Of a stretch of DNA of 64,000 nt, positions 36,401-47,800 are shown in pieces (within the stretch, counting starts at the first letter, position 1; the number at the start of each line of letters is the position of its first letter). Source of the stretch: an uncultured Campylobacterales bacterium (GTDB lineage: Bacteria; Campylobacterota; Campylobacteria; Campylobacterales; Arcobacteraceae); assembly GCA_947503785.1 (NCBI GenBank), contig CANNFB010000006.1, positions 1-64,000 of the forward strand, in the 5' to 3' direction. The notes beneath the pieces are model-generated. The model was not told the DNA's origin. It did not search any database and saw nothing but the letters and a program-made list of their open reading frames with translations. Both the position numbers and the translations under genes were made by a program.

Positions 36401-37807
36401 TTATATTCGAATATATTTAATTATTATATTATTTAGTATTTCTTCTTTATTTGCATTTTCATCTATTTGTAAATTAAGTGCAAAATCTAATATCTCTTTA
36501 AACTCTTTACTAGGTTTTAAACCTAAGTTTATTAAGTCTCTACCTTGAACAAGTGATTTAAGAGCAACTTGTGAAATATTTAAATCTCTTGCCTTTTTTA
36601 AAAGCCATAAAACTGCCTTGTCACAAATCTCTTTATTAGGAATAGTTCGACCTTTACAGTCTGCTAAACAAACAAGACATAAATCTTCAATATTACATTT
36701 TAAAGATAATCTTTTTACAGCTTTTAAAGACGAACTGTCTTTAAATAATTGAAAAGGTGCTAAGTGATTTTTTACAAGTGGAATAACTTTTTCTATAAAT
36801 TTACTTTCATTTGTAAGTTTAGATAAAAAAGAAATAGTTGGTTCTACTCCTAAACTTTCATGTTTATATGAAGTTATTTTTCCATTTATCTCTTCGGTAC
36901 AATACGGTTTTCCCAAATCATGGCATAAAATGGCATAAAAAAGATACAAAATTCTATATTCATCTTGAATATTCTCTTTTTTGATAATCTTTGCCATTTC
37001 ATCTAAAGTCATCAAAGTATGAACCCAAACATCACCTTCGGGGTGATATTCTTTTTCTTGCTCACAATTTATCAATGCTTTTAATTCAGGAAAATACTTA
37101 AGTACTTCCAACTCTTTTAATAGTTCAAAGCCAATTGAAGGTTTTTGTGATTTTAAAAATAGTTTTTTTAATTCTTCATAAACTCTTTCTTTTGGAAGAT
37201 ATGATAAATCGTCATTTAAAACCATTTGTTTACAAAGTTCCTTAGTTTTATCATCAATAATAAACTCAAACCTTGAAGCAAATTGTATTGCTCTATAAAC
37301 TCTTAAAGGATCTTCAATAAAAGTTGTATCATTTATATGTTTTATTTTTTTATGTTTTAAATCTTCTATTCCATTAAAAGGGTCAAGATAGACATCTTTA
37401 CAAAAATCATATCCTATTGCATTGATAGTAAAATCTCGTCTCGTAGCTGCTTGCTTAAAGCTTAGATTTGCATTAGTAGTGACTTCAAAGTCTTGATGAC
37501 TATGTCCAATTTTTTTCTCAGTTCGAGCAAGTGCAAAATCGAAATCATAAGTATCCACTTTTAAAGTAAGAACACCAAAGGATTTACCAACTAATTTAAC
37601 AGGACCATATTTTTCTAGGGATTTTATAATACTTTCTAAAGAGTCAATGCCAAAGATTTCAACATCATAATCTTTACAAGGAATTTGTAGAAGAGCATCA
37701 CGAACACATCCACCTACTAAAATAGGAATAGCTCCTATTTTTTGTAGGTTATTAAGAATCTCTTCTAATATTTTAGGAATATTAGGCTTGATTATGGTGG
37801 TGAACAT
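36401..37807 (-). CDS. cca: CCA tRNA nucleotidyltransferase with HD domain
   Basis: The enzyme adds or repairs the CCA end of tRNA. From the ATG at 37807 the protein has 468 residues. The nucleotidyltransferase domain shows PILVGGCVRDALL and CKDYDVEIFG. Arg-rich ATRRDFTINAIGYD and the DPLRVYRAIQFASRF region follow. An HD domain (HDLGKPYCTEE) is in the C-terminal half, as in multifunctional Cca proteins. A longer in-frame start at 37846 would lie deeper in the mscS gene and is less likely. The overlap with mscS is 26 bp. Confidence 0.92.
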   Translation of the reverse strand: MFTTIIKPNIPKILEEILNNLQKIGAIPILVGGCVRDALLQIPCKDYDVEIFGIDSLESIIKSLEKYGPVKLVGKSFGVLTLKVDTYDFDFALARTEKKIGHSHQDFEVTTNANLSFKQAATRRDFTINAIGYDFCKDVYLDPFNGIEDLKHKKIKHINDTTFIEDPLRVYRAIQFASRFEFIIDDKTKELCKQMVLNDDLSYLPKERVYEELKKLFLKSQKPSIGFELLKELEVLKYFPELKALINCEQEKEYHPEGDVWVHTLMTLDEMAKIIKKENIQDEYRILYLFYAILCHDLGKPYCTEEINGKITSYKHESLGVEPTISFLSKLTNESKFIEKVIPLVKNHLAPFQLFKDSSSLKAVKRLSLKCNIEDLCLVCLADCKGRTIPNKEICDKAVLWLLKKARDLNISQVALKSLVQGRDLINLGLKPSKEFKEILDFALNLQIDENANKEEILNNIIIKYIRI

Positions 37808-38609
37808 CTTGTTGTGGATAAGGAATAGAAATACCTTCTTTATCAAATCTAAGTTTTACTTCTTCTGTTAAAGCAAACTTTACAGCCCAGAAGTCTGGAG
37901 TATTAACCCAAGCACGAACTACAAAATTAACTGAAGAATCAGCAAGTTCTGAAACAGCAACTGTTAAACCTTTTTCTTGAAGAATTCTATTATCAGATTC
38001 TAAGATATTTGTTAATACATTTTTAGCTTTTTTAATATCATCGTCATAACCAATTCCAATAACTAAATCTACTCTTCTTGTAGGATTAGCATTTACATTT
38101 ACAATAGTCCCTGCAATAATCGCACCATTTGGTACAATCATTCTTTGATTATCTCCAGTTGTTAAAATTGAAGAAAAAATTGATATTTCGTTTACAGTTC
38201 CTGAAACTCCAGCAACTGTAACAAAATCACCAACTCTAAAGGGTTTAAATAGTATCAACATAACACCAGCTGCAAAGTTACCTAAAGAATCTTTTAAAGC
38301 CAAACCAATTGCTAAACCAGCAGCTCCTAAGATTGCAAAAAAGGAAGTTGTTTCAATACCTAGTTTTGAAAGAGCTGTTAAAATAACAACCATCATTAAA
38401 ACATAATAAATTATATTTTCAATAAATTTTACAAGTGTTGAATCAATTCCTTTTATTCTATTTAAAATTGATACTATTATATTCGTAATTTTTCTTGCTA
38501 ACCATTTACCTACAATAAATACTACAATTGCTATACCTAAATTTAGAATATAAGGTAGCATCATTTCAAGTATACTTTGTATTTTTTCTTCGTTAAAATA
38601 TTCGTTCAT
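37782..38609 (-). CDS. mscS: small-conductance mechanosensitive channel (MscS family)
   Basis: The 275-residue protein matches MscS in length and layout. Three membrane helices (to about residue 115) end in the pore helix AAGLAIGLALKDSLGNFAAGVM. The beta domain (FKPFRVGDFVTVAGVSGTV) and the alpha/beta vestibule follow. Such channels open under membrane tension and release solutes after osmotic down-shock. It lies between proS and cca in a housekeeping run. Confidence 0.92.
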   Translation of the reverse strand: MNEYFNEEKIQSILEMMLPYILNLGIAIVVFIVGKWLARKITNIIVSILNRIKGIDSTLVKFIENIIYYVLMMVVILTALSKLGIETTSFFAILGAAGLAIGLALKDSLGNFAAGVMLILFKPFRVGDFVTVAGVSGTVNEISIFSSILTTGDNQRMIVPNGAIIAGTIVNVNANPTRRVDLVIGIGYDDDIKKAKNVLTNILESDNRILQEKGLTVAVSELADSSVNFVVRAWVNTPDFWAVKFALTEEVKLRFDKEGISIPYPQQDVHHHNQA

Positions 38610-38626
38610 TTATTCTCTTCTTTTTT

Positions 38627-40348
38627 TTAAATTAATTCTTGTAATTTTGTTGCAACTTCAGCAATAGATACTTCGATTTTTTCTGAAGTATTTCTTCTAT
38701 CAACAATTTCAACAAGTCCATCTTGTAATTTTTTACCAACAACTACAGCATAAGGAAATCCTATTAACTCAAAATCTCCCATTTTAAAACCAAATCTCTC
38801 TTTAGTTCTATCATCAATAATTGTAGAAATTCCTTTTTCTTTTAAAGCTTCATAGATTTTTAAACCAGCATTTAATTCATCTTCTTTTTTTGCATTTGAA
38901 ACAATAACATCAACCATAAAAGGAGCTGTTGATTTAGTCCAAATACAACCTTTTTCATCATGGTTTTGTTCAATTACAGCAGCTACTAATCGAGATACTC
39001 CAATTCCATAACATCCCATTATAAATGGCTGTGATTTTCCATTTTCATCTAAAAATTTTGCATTCATAGCTTCAGAATATTTTGTTCCTAATTGGAAAAT
39101 ATGTCCAGCTTCTATTCCTTTTGTGTATTCTAGTTTCCCACCACAACAAGTACAAATATCACCTTCTTGAACAATAATTAAATCTTTGTAAACAGCATCT
39201 TTAAGTAAAGATAAATCCGTATTAATAAAATGATAATGATCTTCATTAGCTCCACAAGCTAAGCCAATTTCATTTTCTAATTCACTATCAAGTACAAATT
39301 TAATAGCCTCAGGTAAATTAAATGGTCCACAATATCCTGGAGTCAATCCAGCATCTTTTAATTCTTCTTCTGTAATATCTACTAATTCTAAAGCATCAAC
39401 TGCATTACAAGCTTTAGTTTCTTCTAGCTCATCATCACCACGTACAAAGAAAATAACAGCTTCAGAACTATCTTCATAAATAGCTTTTTTCATTACAGCT
39501 TTAATATTTTGTGCTTTTGAAATACTTAAAAAATTAGATACATCTTCAATTGTTTTTAAATCTTGTGTTAAAACTTTTTCCATTGATACAGGAGTATTTG
39601 TGTTTTCAAACCAAGCATCAAAATGTCTTTTTTTTCTAACTGCTGCTTCAATATTTGCACCATATTCACAATCAGGACATACAACAATTGTATCTTCACC
39701 TGAGTTTGCTAATACATGAAATTCTTTTGAACCACTTCCACCAATTGCACCAGAATCTGCTTCAACAACTCTAAATTCTAAACCTAATCTTTGATAAACT
39801 TTTTTGTAAGTTTCTTCCATTAAGTTAAATTCTCTTACTAAATCTTCTTGAGATGAATGAAAAGAGTAAGCATCTTTCATTAAAAATTCTCTACCTCTCA
39901 TCAAACCAAATCTAGGACGTGCTTCATCTCTAAATTTTAAGTTAATATGATAAAGATTTACAGGTAAGTTTTTATATGAAGTAATACGATTTTTAACCAT
40001 ATTAACAACGGATTCTTCGTTTGTAGGAGATAAAACATATTCAGCATTTTTTCTATCTTTAAATCTCAACAATTCATTTCCCATCGTAGTTGATCGTCCC
40101 GATTCATCCCAAAATGATTGTGGAGTTACAAAAGAACATAACATTTCATTTGCACCCGCTTCGTCCATTTCTTCTTTTACAATTGCTCTAATTTTATCTA
40201 ATACAATTTTTCCTAATGGCATAAAATCATAAAGACCAGCTCCTGATTGAGAAATAAATCCACCTCTTACTAAAAATTGATGAGATGGTAAAGTTGCATC
40301 ACTTGGAGTTTCTTTAGTAGTTGGCATAAACATATTAGTAAATTTCAT
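38627..40348 (-). CDS. proS: prolyl-tRNA synthetase (bacterial type)
   Basis: This class II synthetase has 573 residues, the length of the bacterial type with the INS editing insertion. Motif 2 is seen in [21 protein letters not shown] in the form [18 protein letters not shown], and motif 3 in [13 protein letters not shown]. The editing domain lies between about residues 225 and 400, and the anticodon-binding domain is at the C-terminus. It follows hemA by 16 bp. Confidence 0.97.
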   Translation of the reverse strand: MKFTNMFMPTTKETPSDATLPSHQFLVRGGFISQSGAGLYDFMPLGKIVLDKIRAIVKEEMDEAGANEMLCSFVTPQSFWDESGRSTTMGNELLRFKDRKNAEYVLSPTNEESVVNMVKNRITSYKNLPVNLYHINLKFRDEARPRFGLMRGREFLMKDAYSFHSSQEDLVREFNLMEETYKKVYQRLGLEFRVVEADSGAIGGSGSKEFHVLANSGEDTIVVCPDCEYGANIEAAVRKKRHFDAWFENTNTPVSMEKVLTQDLKTIEDVSNFLSISKAQNIKAVMKKAIYEDSSEAVIFFVRGDDELEETKACNAVDALELVDITEEELKDAGLTPGYCGPFNLPEAIKFVLDSELENEIGLACGANEDHYHFINTDLSLLKDAVYKDLIIVQEGDICTCCGGKLEYTKGIEAGHIFQLGTKYSEAMNAKFLDENGKSQPFIMGCYGIGVSRLVAAVIEQNHDEKGCIWTKSTAPFMVDVIVSNAKKEDELNAGLKIYEALKEKGISTIIDDRTKERFGFKMGDFELIGFPYAVVVGKKLQDGLVEIVDRRNTSEKIEVSIAEVATKLQELI

Positions 40349-40364
40349 TAATTATTTTCCTATT

Positions 40365-41657
40365 TTATTTTTTTGATAAATGTTCACATTTATATTCTTC
40401 ATTATCCTCATCCATATTAGGAGAAAACATATTTTGTATTGTTCCTACAACAATATCACATTCCATATTCTTAGAAATATTCTTTAATTTCTTTGAAGGA
40501 GCATGCAGATACTCAGTTATAACTGTTTGACAAAGTTTTCTAATATTTTCTTCGTCATCTGCTTTTATATAACCTTTTTTTATTGCTTGTTGTACTTTTT
40601 TATCTATTACTAAATCAGCTTTGGTATAAAGACTTTTTACAACTGGTTCAATATCTAAAGATTTTAACCAATCATAAAATTCTAAAGACATTTTACTTAC
40701 AATTGAGTATGCAGTTTTTGCTTGTTCTGCTCGCAAACTCATATTTTTATCCACTATATCTTGTAAGTCATCAACAGAATAAATATGCAATCCAGAACTA
40801 TCAATATCATCAATATCTCTTGGAACTGCTATATCAAACCAATGTCTATTAAAGTTAGCATCGGGTGTATTATCAGCTGTTATAATTGGATAAGGAGCTG
40901 ATGTTGCTGTTATCATTACAGGAATTTGTCCTAATAATGAAGTTAAGTTTTCATATGGAGCAACATCTATATTTTGCTCAAATGTATTTGCTAAATTTTG
41001 TGCTTTCTTAATATCTCTACTAGTTAAGATAACATCAAAACCTGAAGATAATAAATGTTTAATTGTTAATTCACTCATTTCTCCAGCACCAATTACAAGA
41101 GCTTTTACACCACAAGGATTTTTTATAATATCTTTTGCTTTTGCAACTGCTGTTGATGCCACTGATACAGAACCAGTTCCTAAAGATGTCGCATTTCTTA
41201 CAGTTGCTGCACATTTAAAGGCAAAGTGCATTAATCTTGTGATTTTTTGATCACAGTGTCCCTTTGATTGTGAAAATCTAAAGGAATCTTTTAATTGTCC
41301 TACAATTTGTGTTTCACCAATTACAAGTGAATCAAGTGCTGAAGCTACTGAAAAAAGATGATGTACAGCACTATCATTATCATAAATATCTGCTCTTTTA
41401 TATAAAAGATCATAATCAACACCAGAATATTTAGCTAACTCTTCTAAAATAAGCTTAGCTCCAGTTTTAATATTTACTGATCTTGTAATGATTTCAACTC
41501 TATTACATGTAGATAATAAAACTGCCTCTTTTGTAACATTATTTGATAATATTGATCTAATAAATCTATCTTTATCTTCATCTGACCCAAATGCTAATTT
41601 TTCTCTCATTTCAATATCTGTATTTTTATGAGAAAAACTAATTATTAAATAACTCAT
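40365..41657 (-). CDS. hemA: glutamyl-tRNA reductase
   Basis: HemA reduces glutamyl-tRNA to glutamate semialdehyde, the first step of the C5 haem pathway. The 430-residue protein has the catalytic cysteine in LLSTCNRVEI (about residue 50), the SLVIGETQIVGQLKDSF signature, and an NADP-binding domain with VIGAGEMSELTIKHL. A C-terminal dimerisation domain completes it. Its ATG overlaps the stop of the polyprenyl synthase gene by one base. Confidence 0.97.
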   Translation of the reverse strand: MSYLIISFSHKNTDIEMREKLAFGSDEDKDRFIRSILSNNVTKEAVLLSTCNRVEIITRSVNIKTGAKLILEELAKYSGVDYDLLYKRADIYDNDSAVHHLFSVASALDSLVIGETQIVGQLKDSFRFSQSKGHCDQKITRLMHFAFKCAATVRNATSLGTGSVSVASTAVAKAKDIIKNPCGVKALVIGAGEMSELTIKHLLSSGFDVILTSRDIKKAQNLANTFEQNIDVAPYENLTSLLGQIPVMITATSAPYPIITADNTPDANFNRHWFDIAVPRDIDDIDSSGLHIYSVDDLQDIVDKNMSLRAEQAKTAYSIVSKMSLEFYDWLKSLDIEPVVKSLYTKADLVIDKKVQQAIKKGYIKADDEENIRKLCQTVITEYLHAPSKKLKNISKNMECDIVVGTIQNMFSPNMDEDNEEYKCEHLSKK

Positions 41658-42556
41658 TAAAACTCTCTTTCAATCATAGCTTTCATTATGAATACTAAAG
41701 TCTCACTATTTTCTTCATCTTTTACAGCTTCTATTGCTTCATTTCCAATATCTTTAGCCATTTTAATAGAATCTTCAAGGGCATTTGTTTCATGCATTTG
41801 TTCTTTTATCCAAGAAGATTCATCTTGTGTTAACTCTTTTTTATATAGTGATTCAAGTTTTGATTTGTCTTCTAATCTCTCATGTAATAAAAGATAAGGG
41901 ATAGTAACTTTTCCTTCAACAAAATCTAACATTGCCGGTTTTCCTAAGGTTTTGCTATCTTGTGTGATATCTAAAATATCATCTACCATTTGAAAAGCAA
42001 GACCTAGATTTCTTCCATATAAAGCATATTTTTCTTCATTTAAACCTGCCATTATAGCTGCTGCTTTTGCTGCTGCTTCTATTAATGATGCAGTTTTTTT
42101 GTAAATCATATCATTGTATTTTTCGTATGAAGTATTAAATGTATTTGTTAAATCTACATCTAACATCTCTCCAATACTTAAAAGTGTTACTGCATTTGAA
42201 ACTGTATAAGCAATTTTTTTATCCATTTGTGTAAGTTCAGTAAAAGCCTTAGAATATAAAATGTCACCAAACATAATTGATGTTTTATTATCATATAAAG
42301 CATTTACAGAAGGTTCACCTCTTCTTGTATCCGCTTCATCAATAACATCATCATGCAAAAGTGATGCAGCGTGAATCATCTCAACAACTGCACATAATTT
42401 TATACTTTGTTCATTTACTCCAGCAATTTTTAAAATAAGTTTAGATCTTAGCATCTTTCCATTTGCTAACTTTTCTAAAAGTTCTAAACTTTTTTCATCA
42501 TTACACTCTCTAACAAACTCTTTAATTTGACTTTTTACAGCTTCTAATTCTTCCAC
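41657..42556 (-). CDS. ispB: polyprenyl (octaprenyl-type) diphosphate synthase
   Basis: The 299-residue trans-prenyltransferase has both aspartate-rich motifs: LLHDDVIDEADTRRG (first) and AFQMVDDILD (second). In this phylum the long-chain product makes the side chain of menaquinone. The chain length cannot be read from the sequence with certainty, so the symbol is by analogy. It lies between the DUF2018 gene and hemA, with one-base coupling to hemA. Confidence 0.87.
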   Translation of the reverse strand: MEELEAVKSQIKEFVRECNDEKSLELLEKLANGKMLRSKLILKIAGVNEQSIKLCAVVEMIHAASLLHDDVIDEADTRRGEPSVNALYDNKTSIMFGDILYSKAFTELTQMDKKIAYTVSNAVTLLSIGEMLDVDLTNTFNTSYEKYNDMIYKKTASLIEAAAKAAAIMAGLNEEKYALYGRNLGLAFQMVDDILDITQDSKTLGKPAMLDFVEGKVTIPYLLLHERLEDKSKLESLYKKELTQDESSWIKEQMHETNALEDSIKMAKDIGNEAIEAVKDEENSETLVFIMKAMIEREF

Positions 42557-42564
42557 TTTTACCC

Positions 42565-42867
42565 TTATGAATCTAATCTACAAATAATTTCACCAGTAAA
42601 TTCAACATAAAGTCCTTTTTTTACTGCGTTAACTTTGTCTATATTATCAAAAGTGTATTGCTTAATAACTTGATTAATATCAAAGTCTTCGCCTTTTCCT
42701 TCTGAAAGCATCATTTCTAATACTGCAACTTTCTCAACAACTTTGTCCCATTCATCTTGAACAACATCTTCAGATGCTGTTTTACTTACGTCAAAAAACT
42801 TTGATTTAGGACTTCCCATAAATATATCATCTTCATCTTCACTTAACCAATCATTAAAAACTGACAT
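42565..42867 (-). CDS. DUF2018 family protein
   Basis: The 100-residue acidic protein matches DUF2018, a family of small soluble proteins restricted to Campylobacterota. It begins SVFNDWLSEDEDDIFMGSPK and has a helical middle. The function is unknown. It sits 8 bp before the polyprenyl synthase gene in the same orientation. Confidence 0.8.
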   Translation of the reverse strand: MSVFNDWLSEDEDDIFMGSPKSKFFDVSKTASEDVVQDEWDKVVEKVAVLEMMLSEGKGEDFDINQVIKQYTFDNIDKVNAVKKGLYVEFTGEIICRLDS

Positions 42868-42902
42868 TTAATTTCCTTTTATTTCTTTATAATTTATAAA
42901 AT

Positions 42903-44198
42903 TTATTTATTTTCTAATCTAACTCTTACAGATTTTGCATGAGCTGTTAAACCTTCGGTATCTGCTAATAATGCACAAGCTTCACCTAATTCATCAATCG
43001 CATTTTTTGAAAAGTTAATAATTGAACTTTTCTTCATAAAATTCTCTACATTTAGTGGACTATAAAACTTAGCAGTACTTCCTGTAGGCAAAGTATGATT
43101 AGGACCTGCTATATAATCACCAATAGGTTCAGGAGTATTTTCACCTAAGAAAATAGCCCCTGCATGTTTAATATATGGTAATAATTCAAAAGCATTTGCT
43201 GTCATTACTTCTAAGTGTTCAGGAGCAATTTCATTCATAAGTTCAAGTGCCTCTTCCATAGAAGAGGCAATAATAATTACACCTCTATTTTCAATAGAAG
43301 TTCGAGCAATCGTTTCTCTCTCTAAAGTTTTAAGATAATTCTCTACCTCAGCACTTGTTTCTTTAGCAATATTTACATCTGTTGTAATCAAAATAGAACT
43401 AGCCATTTCATCATGTTCAGCTTGAGATAATAAATCAATCGCTAAATATTTAGGTTTAGCAGTACTATCTGCTAAGATACCAATTTCACTTGGACCTGCA
43501 ATCATATCGATATTTACTTCACCAAATACTAGTTTTTTAGCAGTTGCTACAAAAATATTTCCAGGACCTGTGATAACATCAACTTTTGGAATAGTTTCAG
43601 TTCCATAAGCCATAGCAGCAACAGCAGAAGCTCCACCAACTTTAAAAGCTTTTTTAATTCCACAAAGGTGGCAAGCAGCTAATAATAATTCATTTACTTC
43701 ATTATCAGGAGTTGGAGTACATACAACTATTTCTTCAACACCCGCAACAATTGCAGGAATTGCATTCATTAAAAGAGAACTAGGATACGCAGCTTTTCCA
43801 CCAGGAATATATAAACCAGCTCTATCAACAGCAGATACTTTTTGACCTAAAATAGTTCCATTTTTTTCAAAATCAATCCAAGATTTTGGAAGTTGTTTTT
43901 CATGATATTTTTTTATTCTATCGTATGCTGTGTGTAAAGCAGCTCTTAGTTTTTCATCAATATTTTCATAAGCTACTTTCATATCATCACATGAAATCAT
44001 TAAATCAGAATCTGATTTCACTTCCCACTTATCAAACTTCTCAATATGTTTTTTAACAGCAGTATTTCCATCTTCAACAATTTCATCAATAATGTTCATA
44101 ACTATTGATGAAACACCTTTTATATCACTTTTTGCTCGTGCTAATATTCCATCAAACTCTTCTTTAAAGTTTGAATCTTCTGTATTTATAATTTTCAT
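42903..44198 (-). CDS. hisD: histidinol dehydrogenase
   Basis: HisD carries out the last two steps of histidine synthesis. The 431-residue protein has the signature IDMIAGPSEIGILAD, the zinc-binding region DLLSQAEHDEMA and the C-terminal PEPIGDYIAGPNHTLPTGST. It is complete and of normal length. It follows aroK directly (the stop and start are adjacent), so the two are co-transcribed, away from the other his genes. Confidence 0.97.
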   Translation of the reverse strand: MKIINTEDSNFKEEFDGILARAKSDIKGVSSIVMNIIDEIVEDGNTAVKKHIEKFDKWEVKSDSDLMISCDDMKVAYENIDEKLRAALHTAYDRIKKYHEKQLPKSWIDFEKNGTILGQKVSAVDRAGLYIPGGKAAYPSSLLMNAIPAIVAGVEEIVVCTPTPDNEVNELLLAACHLCGIKKAFKVGGASAVAAMAYGTETIPKVDVITGPGNIFVATAKKLVFGEVNIDMIAGPSEIGILADSTAKPKYLAIDLLSQAEHDEMASSILITTDVNIAKETSAEVENYLKTLERETIARTSIENRGVIIIASSMEEALELMNEIAPEHLEVMTANAFELLPYIKHAGAIFLGENTPEPIGDYIAGPNHTLPTGSTAKFYSPLNVENFMKKSSIINFSKNAIDELGEACALLADTEGLTAHAKSVRVRLENK

Positions 44199-44714
44199 TT
44201 AAATTTGTCCTAATATCTCTTTAACAATATCTTCTAGAGGTTTTTTTTCAACATCAACAACTATGTCTGACACTCTTTCATAATCATTAACTCTTGAGGC
44301 ATAAAGTTTTATTGCTTCATCTAGATTTTGAAGTAATGGTCTTTTCTTTAGTTTGCTTTTTGCATTTGGACAGGCATTTATTCTGTCTAATATCCCTTGA
44401 AAAGATGATTTTAAATATACTACTTTTCCAATATTATTTATATTTTCTTGCTTATAAAACCCACCACCTGTAGAAATAATTGTATTAAATACATTATTCT
44501 CCAGCCAAAGAGCAGTCTTTTTTTCTAAATTTCTAAAATATGCTTCGCCGTCATGTTCAAAAATTCTTTTAATTTTTCGATTTTCCATACTTTCTATTAA
44601 ATCATCAGTATCTATTGCAAACATCGAAGAATTCTTTACTAATCCTCTTGCAATTGTACCTTTACCAACACCCATAAAACCTATTAATATTATATTGTTC
44701 TTTTTCATAGTCAA
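44199..44714 (-). CDS. aroK: shikimate kinase
   Basis: The 171-residue kinase has the P-loop GFMGVGKGTIARGL, the shikimate-binding FAIDTDDLIE and STGGGF motifs, and the lid region KKRPLL. It phosphorylates shikimate in aromatic amino-acid synthesis. The P-loop ends GKG-T, where most homologues have GK-S/T, a mild variant that should still bind ATP. The first codon could be either of two Met codons (M-T-M). It is divergent from the GGDEF-EAL gene. Confidence 0.93.
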   Translation of the reverse strand: MTMKKNNIILIGFMGVGKGTIARGLVKNSSMFAIDTDDLIESMENRKIKRIFEHDGEAYFRNLEKKTALWLENNVFNTIISTGGGFYKQENINNIGKVVYLKSSFQGILDRINACPNAKSKLKKRPLLQNLDEAIKLYASRVNDYERVSDIVVDVEKKPLEDIVKEILGQI

Positions 44715-44813
44715 AGATTATATCTAAAGTTATGTAAATTTTTATAATCTTGACTTTTATTAACATTATTATAAAAAAATAGGCTAAAATATATTTACTT
44801 AAAGGACCTAAAT

Positions 44814-47800
44814 ATGGGAATAAATAATTTAATTACTTTTTCAAATGATTTTATGAATTTTGATGTTTCTTTGCAAGATGTTTTGAATTTTATGATTAAG
44901 AATAAAACTAAACATGTTGTACTATTAAAAAATAAAAAAGCTATTGGAATTTTAACAGAAAGAGATGTTTTATTTTTATATACAAAACATGTAAGTTCTA
45001 ATTTAAAAGCACTTGACTTTACAAAAACTAATTTAATTTCTAGTAAAAATAATAGAAAAGTTGATTATATATTAAGCCTTATGGTTAATCATAATATTAG
45101 AAGAATTGTAATCAATGATGATAATGATGAATACTTAGGTTCAATAATTCAAGAAGATATCATTTTTCAATTTGAACATGATTTTTATAAATCAGATATT
45201 AGAATTGAAAACATATTAAAAAAGACAAATATTGCATTATATGTAGAAAAAGAGTTTACCTTACAAGAATCTATAGAATTAATGTCAAAAAAGAATATAG
45301 GTTCAATTTTAATTTATGAAAGAAATAATCCAATTGGAATTTTAACAGAGAGTGATATTATATCTTTAGCTCAAAAGAATGTTGATACAAAAGAAAATAT
45401 CCAAAAACACATGCATTCACCAATAATATTATTTTCCTCAAATGATTTACTTTTTGATATTGTAAAAACAATGAGAGATAAAAAAATTAGGCGTGCTGTT
45501 GTATTTCATGAAATACAAAAAGAATATTTTATTATAACATCTAAAGATATTTTAAATAATATAAAAGGAAACTATAGTCTATTTTTAGAGGCAAAAATAA
45601 AAGATGCTAATGAAACATTTAACTCTTTAGATGAAGCGGTTATCGAATTATTTGATAATGGGAAAGATGAACAATTAATTCACTGGTTTAACAAAAAAGC
45701 ATTTGAACTTTTTAATTTAGCAATTGATGATAATATCACAAGTATTATTCAAAAAAAAGAATGGAAAATTATTTATAACTCTATATTAAATAAAAATATT
45801 TCTGAAAACAAAATTATTGAAATTGACAATAACATCTTTAGATTAAATATTATTTCTACAACAATTTTAGATAATTCAATTATTAAACTGCTATTTACAA
45901 ATATATCCCAAATAGTTAACGCTAATAAAGAAGTAGAGAACAAGTTAAATGAAACATTTGAACAAGAAAGTATTGGAATTTTAAATATTGATTTAAATGG
46001 AGAAATAACAGATGCTAACTCTAAACTTGTTTCATTATTTAAATACTCAAAAAGAGAGCTAGTTGGGAAAAATATTTTAGAGTTAACAGACGAAGAAGAT
46101 AAAGAAAGAACTACATCTAAAATCAATCATCTATTAGCAAATCCAAAAGAAAAGTATTTTTCTTTAGAAAAGAAATGTATAAGAAAAGATGGCTCACCAA
46201 TATGGGTAAATATTACAAACTCTTTAGCTCTAGATGAAAATAGCAATCCTAAATATTTCACTTGTTTTGTTATGGATATTTCAAAGCAAATAGATTTAAA
46301 ACAAGAAATTATAGTACATGAAGAAAAATTCAAAATTTTATATGAAGAAGTTCCTTATGCGTATCAATCTTTAAATAAAGATGGGATAATAAAAGACGTA
46401 AATAAAAAATGGCTTGAATTAACAGGATATACAAAAGAAGAAGTAATTGGAAAAAAGTTTTCTTCATATTTAAAAGATGATGAAGAAATATTAATAACAA
46501 ATTTTTCAAAATTTTTAGAAAACAAATATATTAACAATGTAAAATACACCGTTATAAAAAAAGATGGAAGTACAATATTAGTTAGCTTTAATGGAAAAAT
46601 ATCAAATATAAAAAATAAAATAAGAACTCATTGTGTTTTACAAGATATTACACAAAAAGTTAAGATTGATAAAAAATTAAAACTATCAGATATTGTGTTT
46701 GAAAATACCACAGAAGGTATAGTAATTACAAACTCTAGAAATGAGATTGTTTCAGTAAATAAAGCTTTTTCACAAATCACACAGTATGAAAAAAATGATG
46801 TATGTGGCAAGAATCCTTCCATTTTTAGTTCGGGAAGACATGATAAAATATTTTATGGAAATTTATGGAAAAATTTAAAGGAACATGGTTTTTGGAAAGG
46901 TGAAATTTGGAATAGAAAAAAAGATGGAGAGATATATCCAGAATGGATAAATATAAGTACTGTTGTAAATGAAAACAAACAAATCACAAATTATATTGCA
47001 ATATTCTCTGATATTACAAAAATTAAAGATTCTGCAGCAAAAATAGAATATTTAGCACATCATGATCCATTAACAGATTTACCAAATAGATTACTACTAC
47101 ATGCCAGATTAGAAAATTCTCTTGAACGTGCTAGTGAGGAACAAAAAAGATTAGCTGTATTATTTATTGATATTGATAATTTTAAATTAGTTAATGATAC
47201 TTATGGTCATACAATTGGAGATAAACTAATCTCTTTAGTAGCTAAGAAGCTAGAAAAAAATATAAGAAAAAATGATACCATTGCAAGAATTGGTGGAGAT
47301 GAATTTATAATAGTTATAGAAGATGTAAGAGATCATAGTAATATTGAAAAAATAGCCTATAAATTAATTCAAGAGTTTAGAAATCCACTTAAACTTCAAG
47401 AATATAAATTTGATACAACAGTAAGTATTGGTATTTCTATTTTTCCTAATAATGGATTAAACTCTGAAGACTTAATAAAACAAGCAGATACGGCAATGTA
47501 TAGTGCTAAAAACGCAGGAAAGAATCAATTCCAATTTTATAAACAGCAAATGACTTCTGAGATATTTGAAAAAATTATTATGAAACAAGAGATAAAAGAA
47601 GGATTAGAAAATGAAGAGTTTGAAGTATATTATCAAGCACAAATAGACATAAAAAGCAAAAAAGTTATTGGAGCAGAGGCACTTGTAAGATGGAATCATA
47701 AAAGTTTAGGTCTTATTACACCTGATAACTTTATTCCTCATGCTGAAGAAACGAAACTGATTATTCCTTTGGGAGAATTTGTTCTAAAAAAAGCATGTCT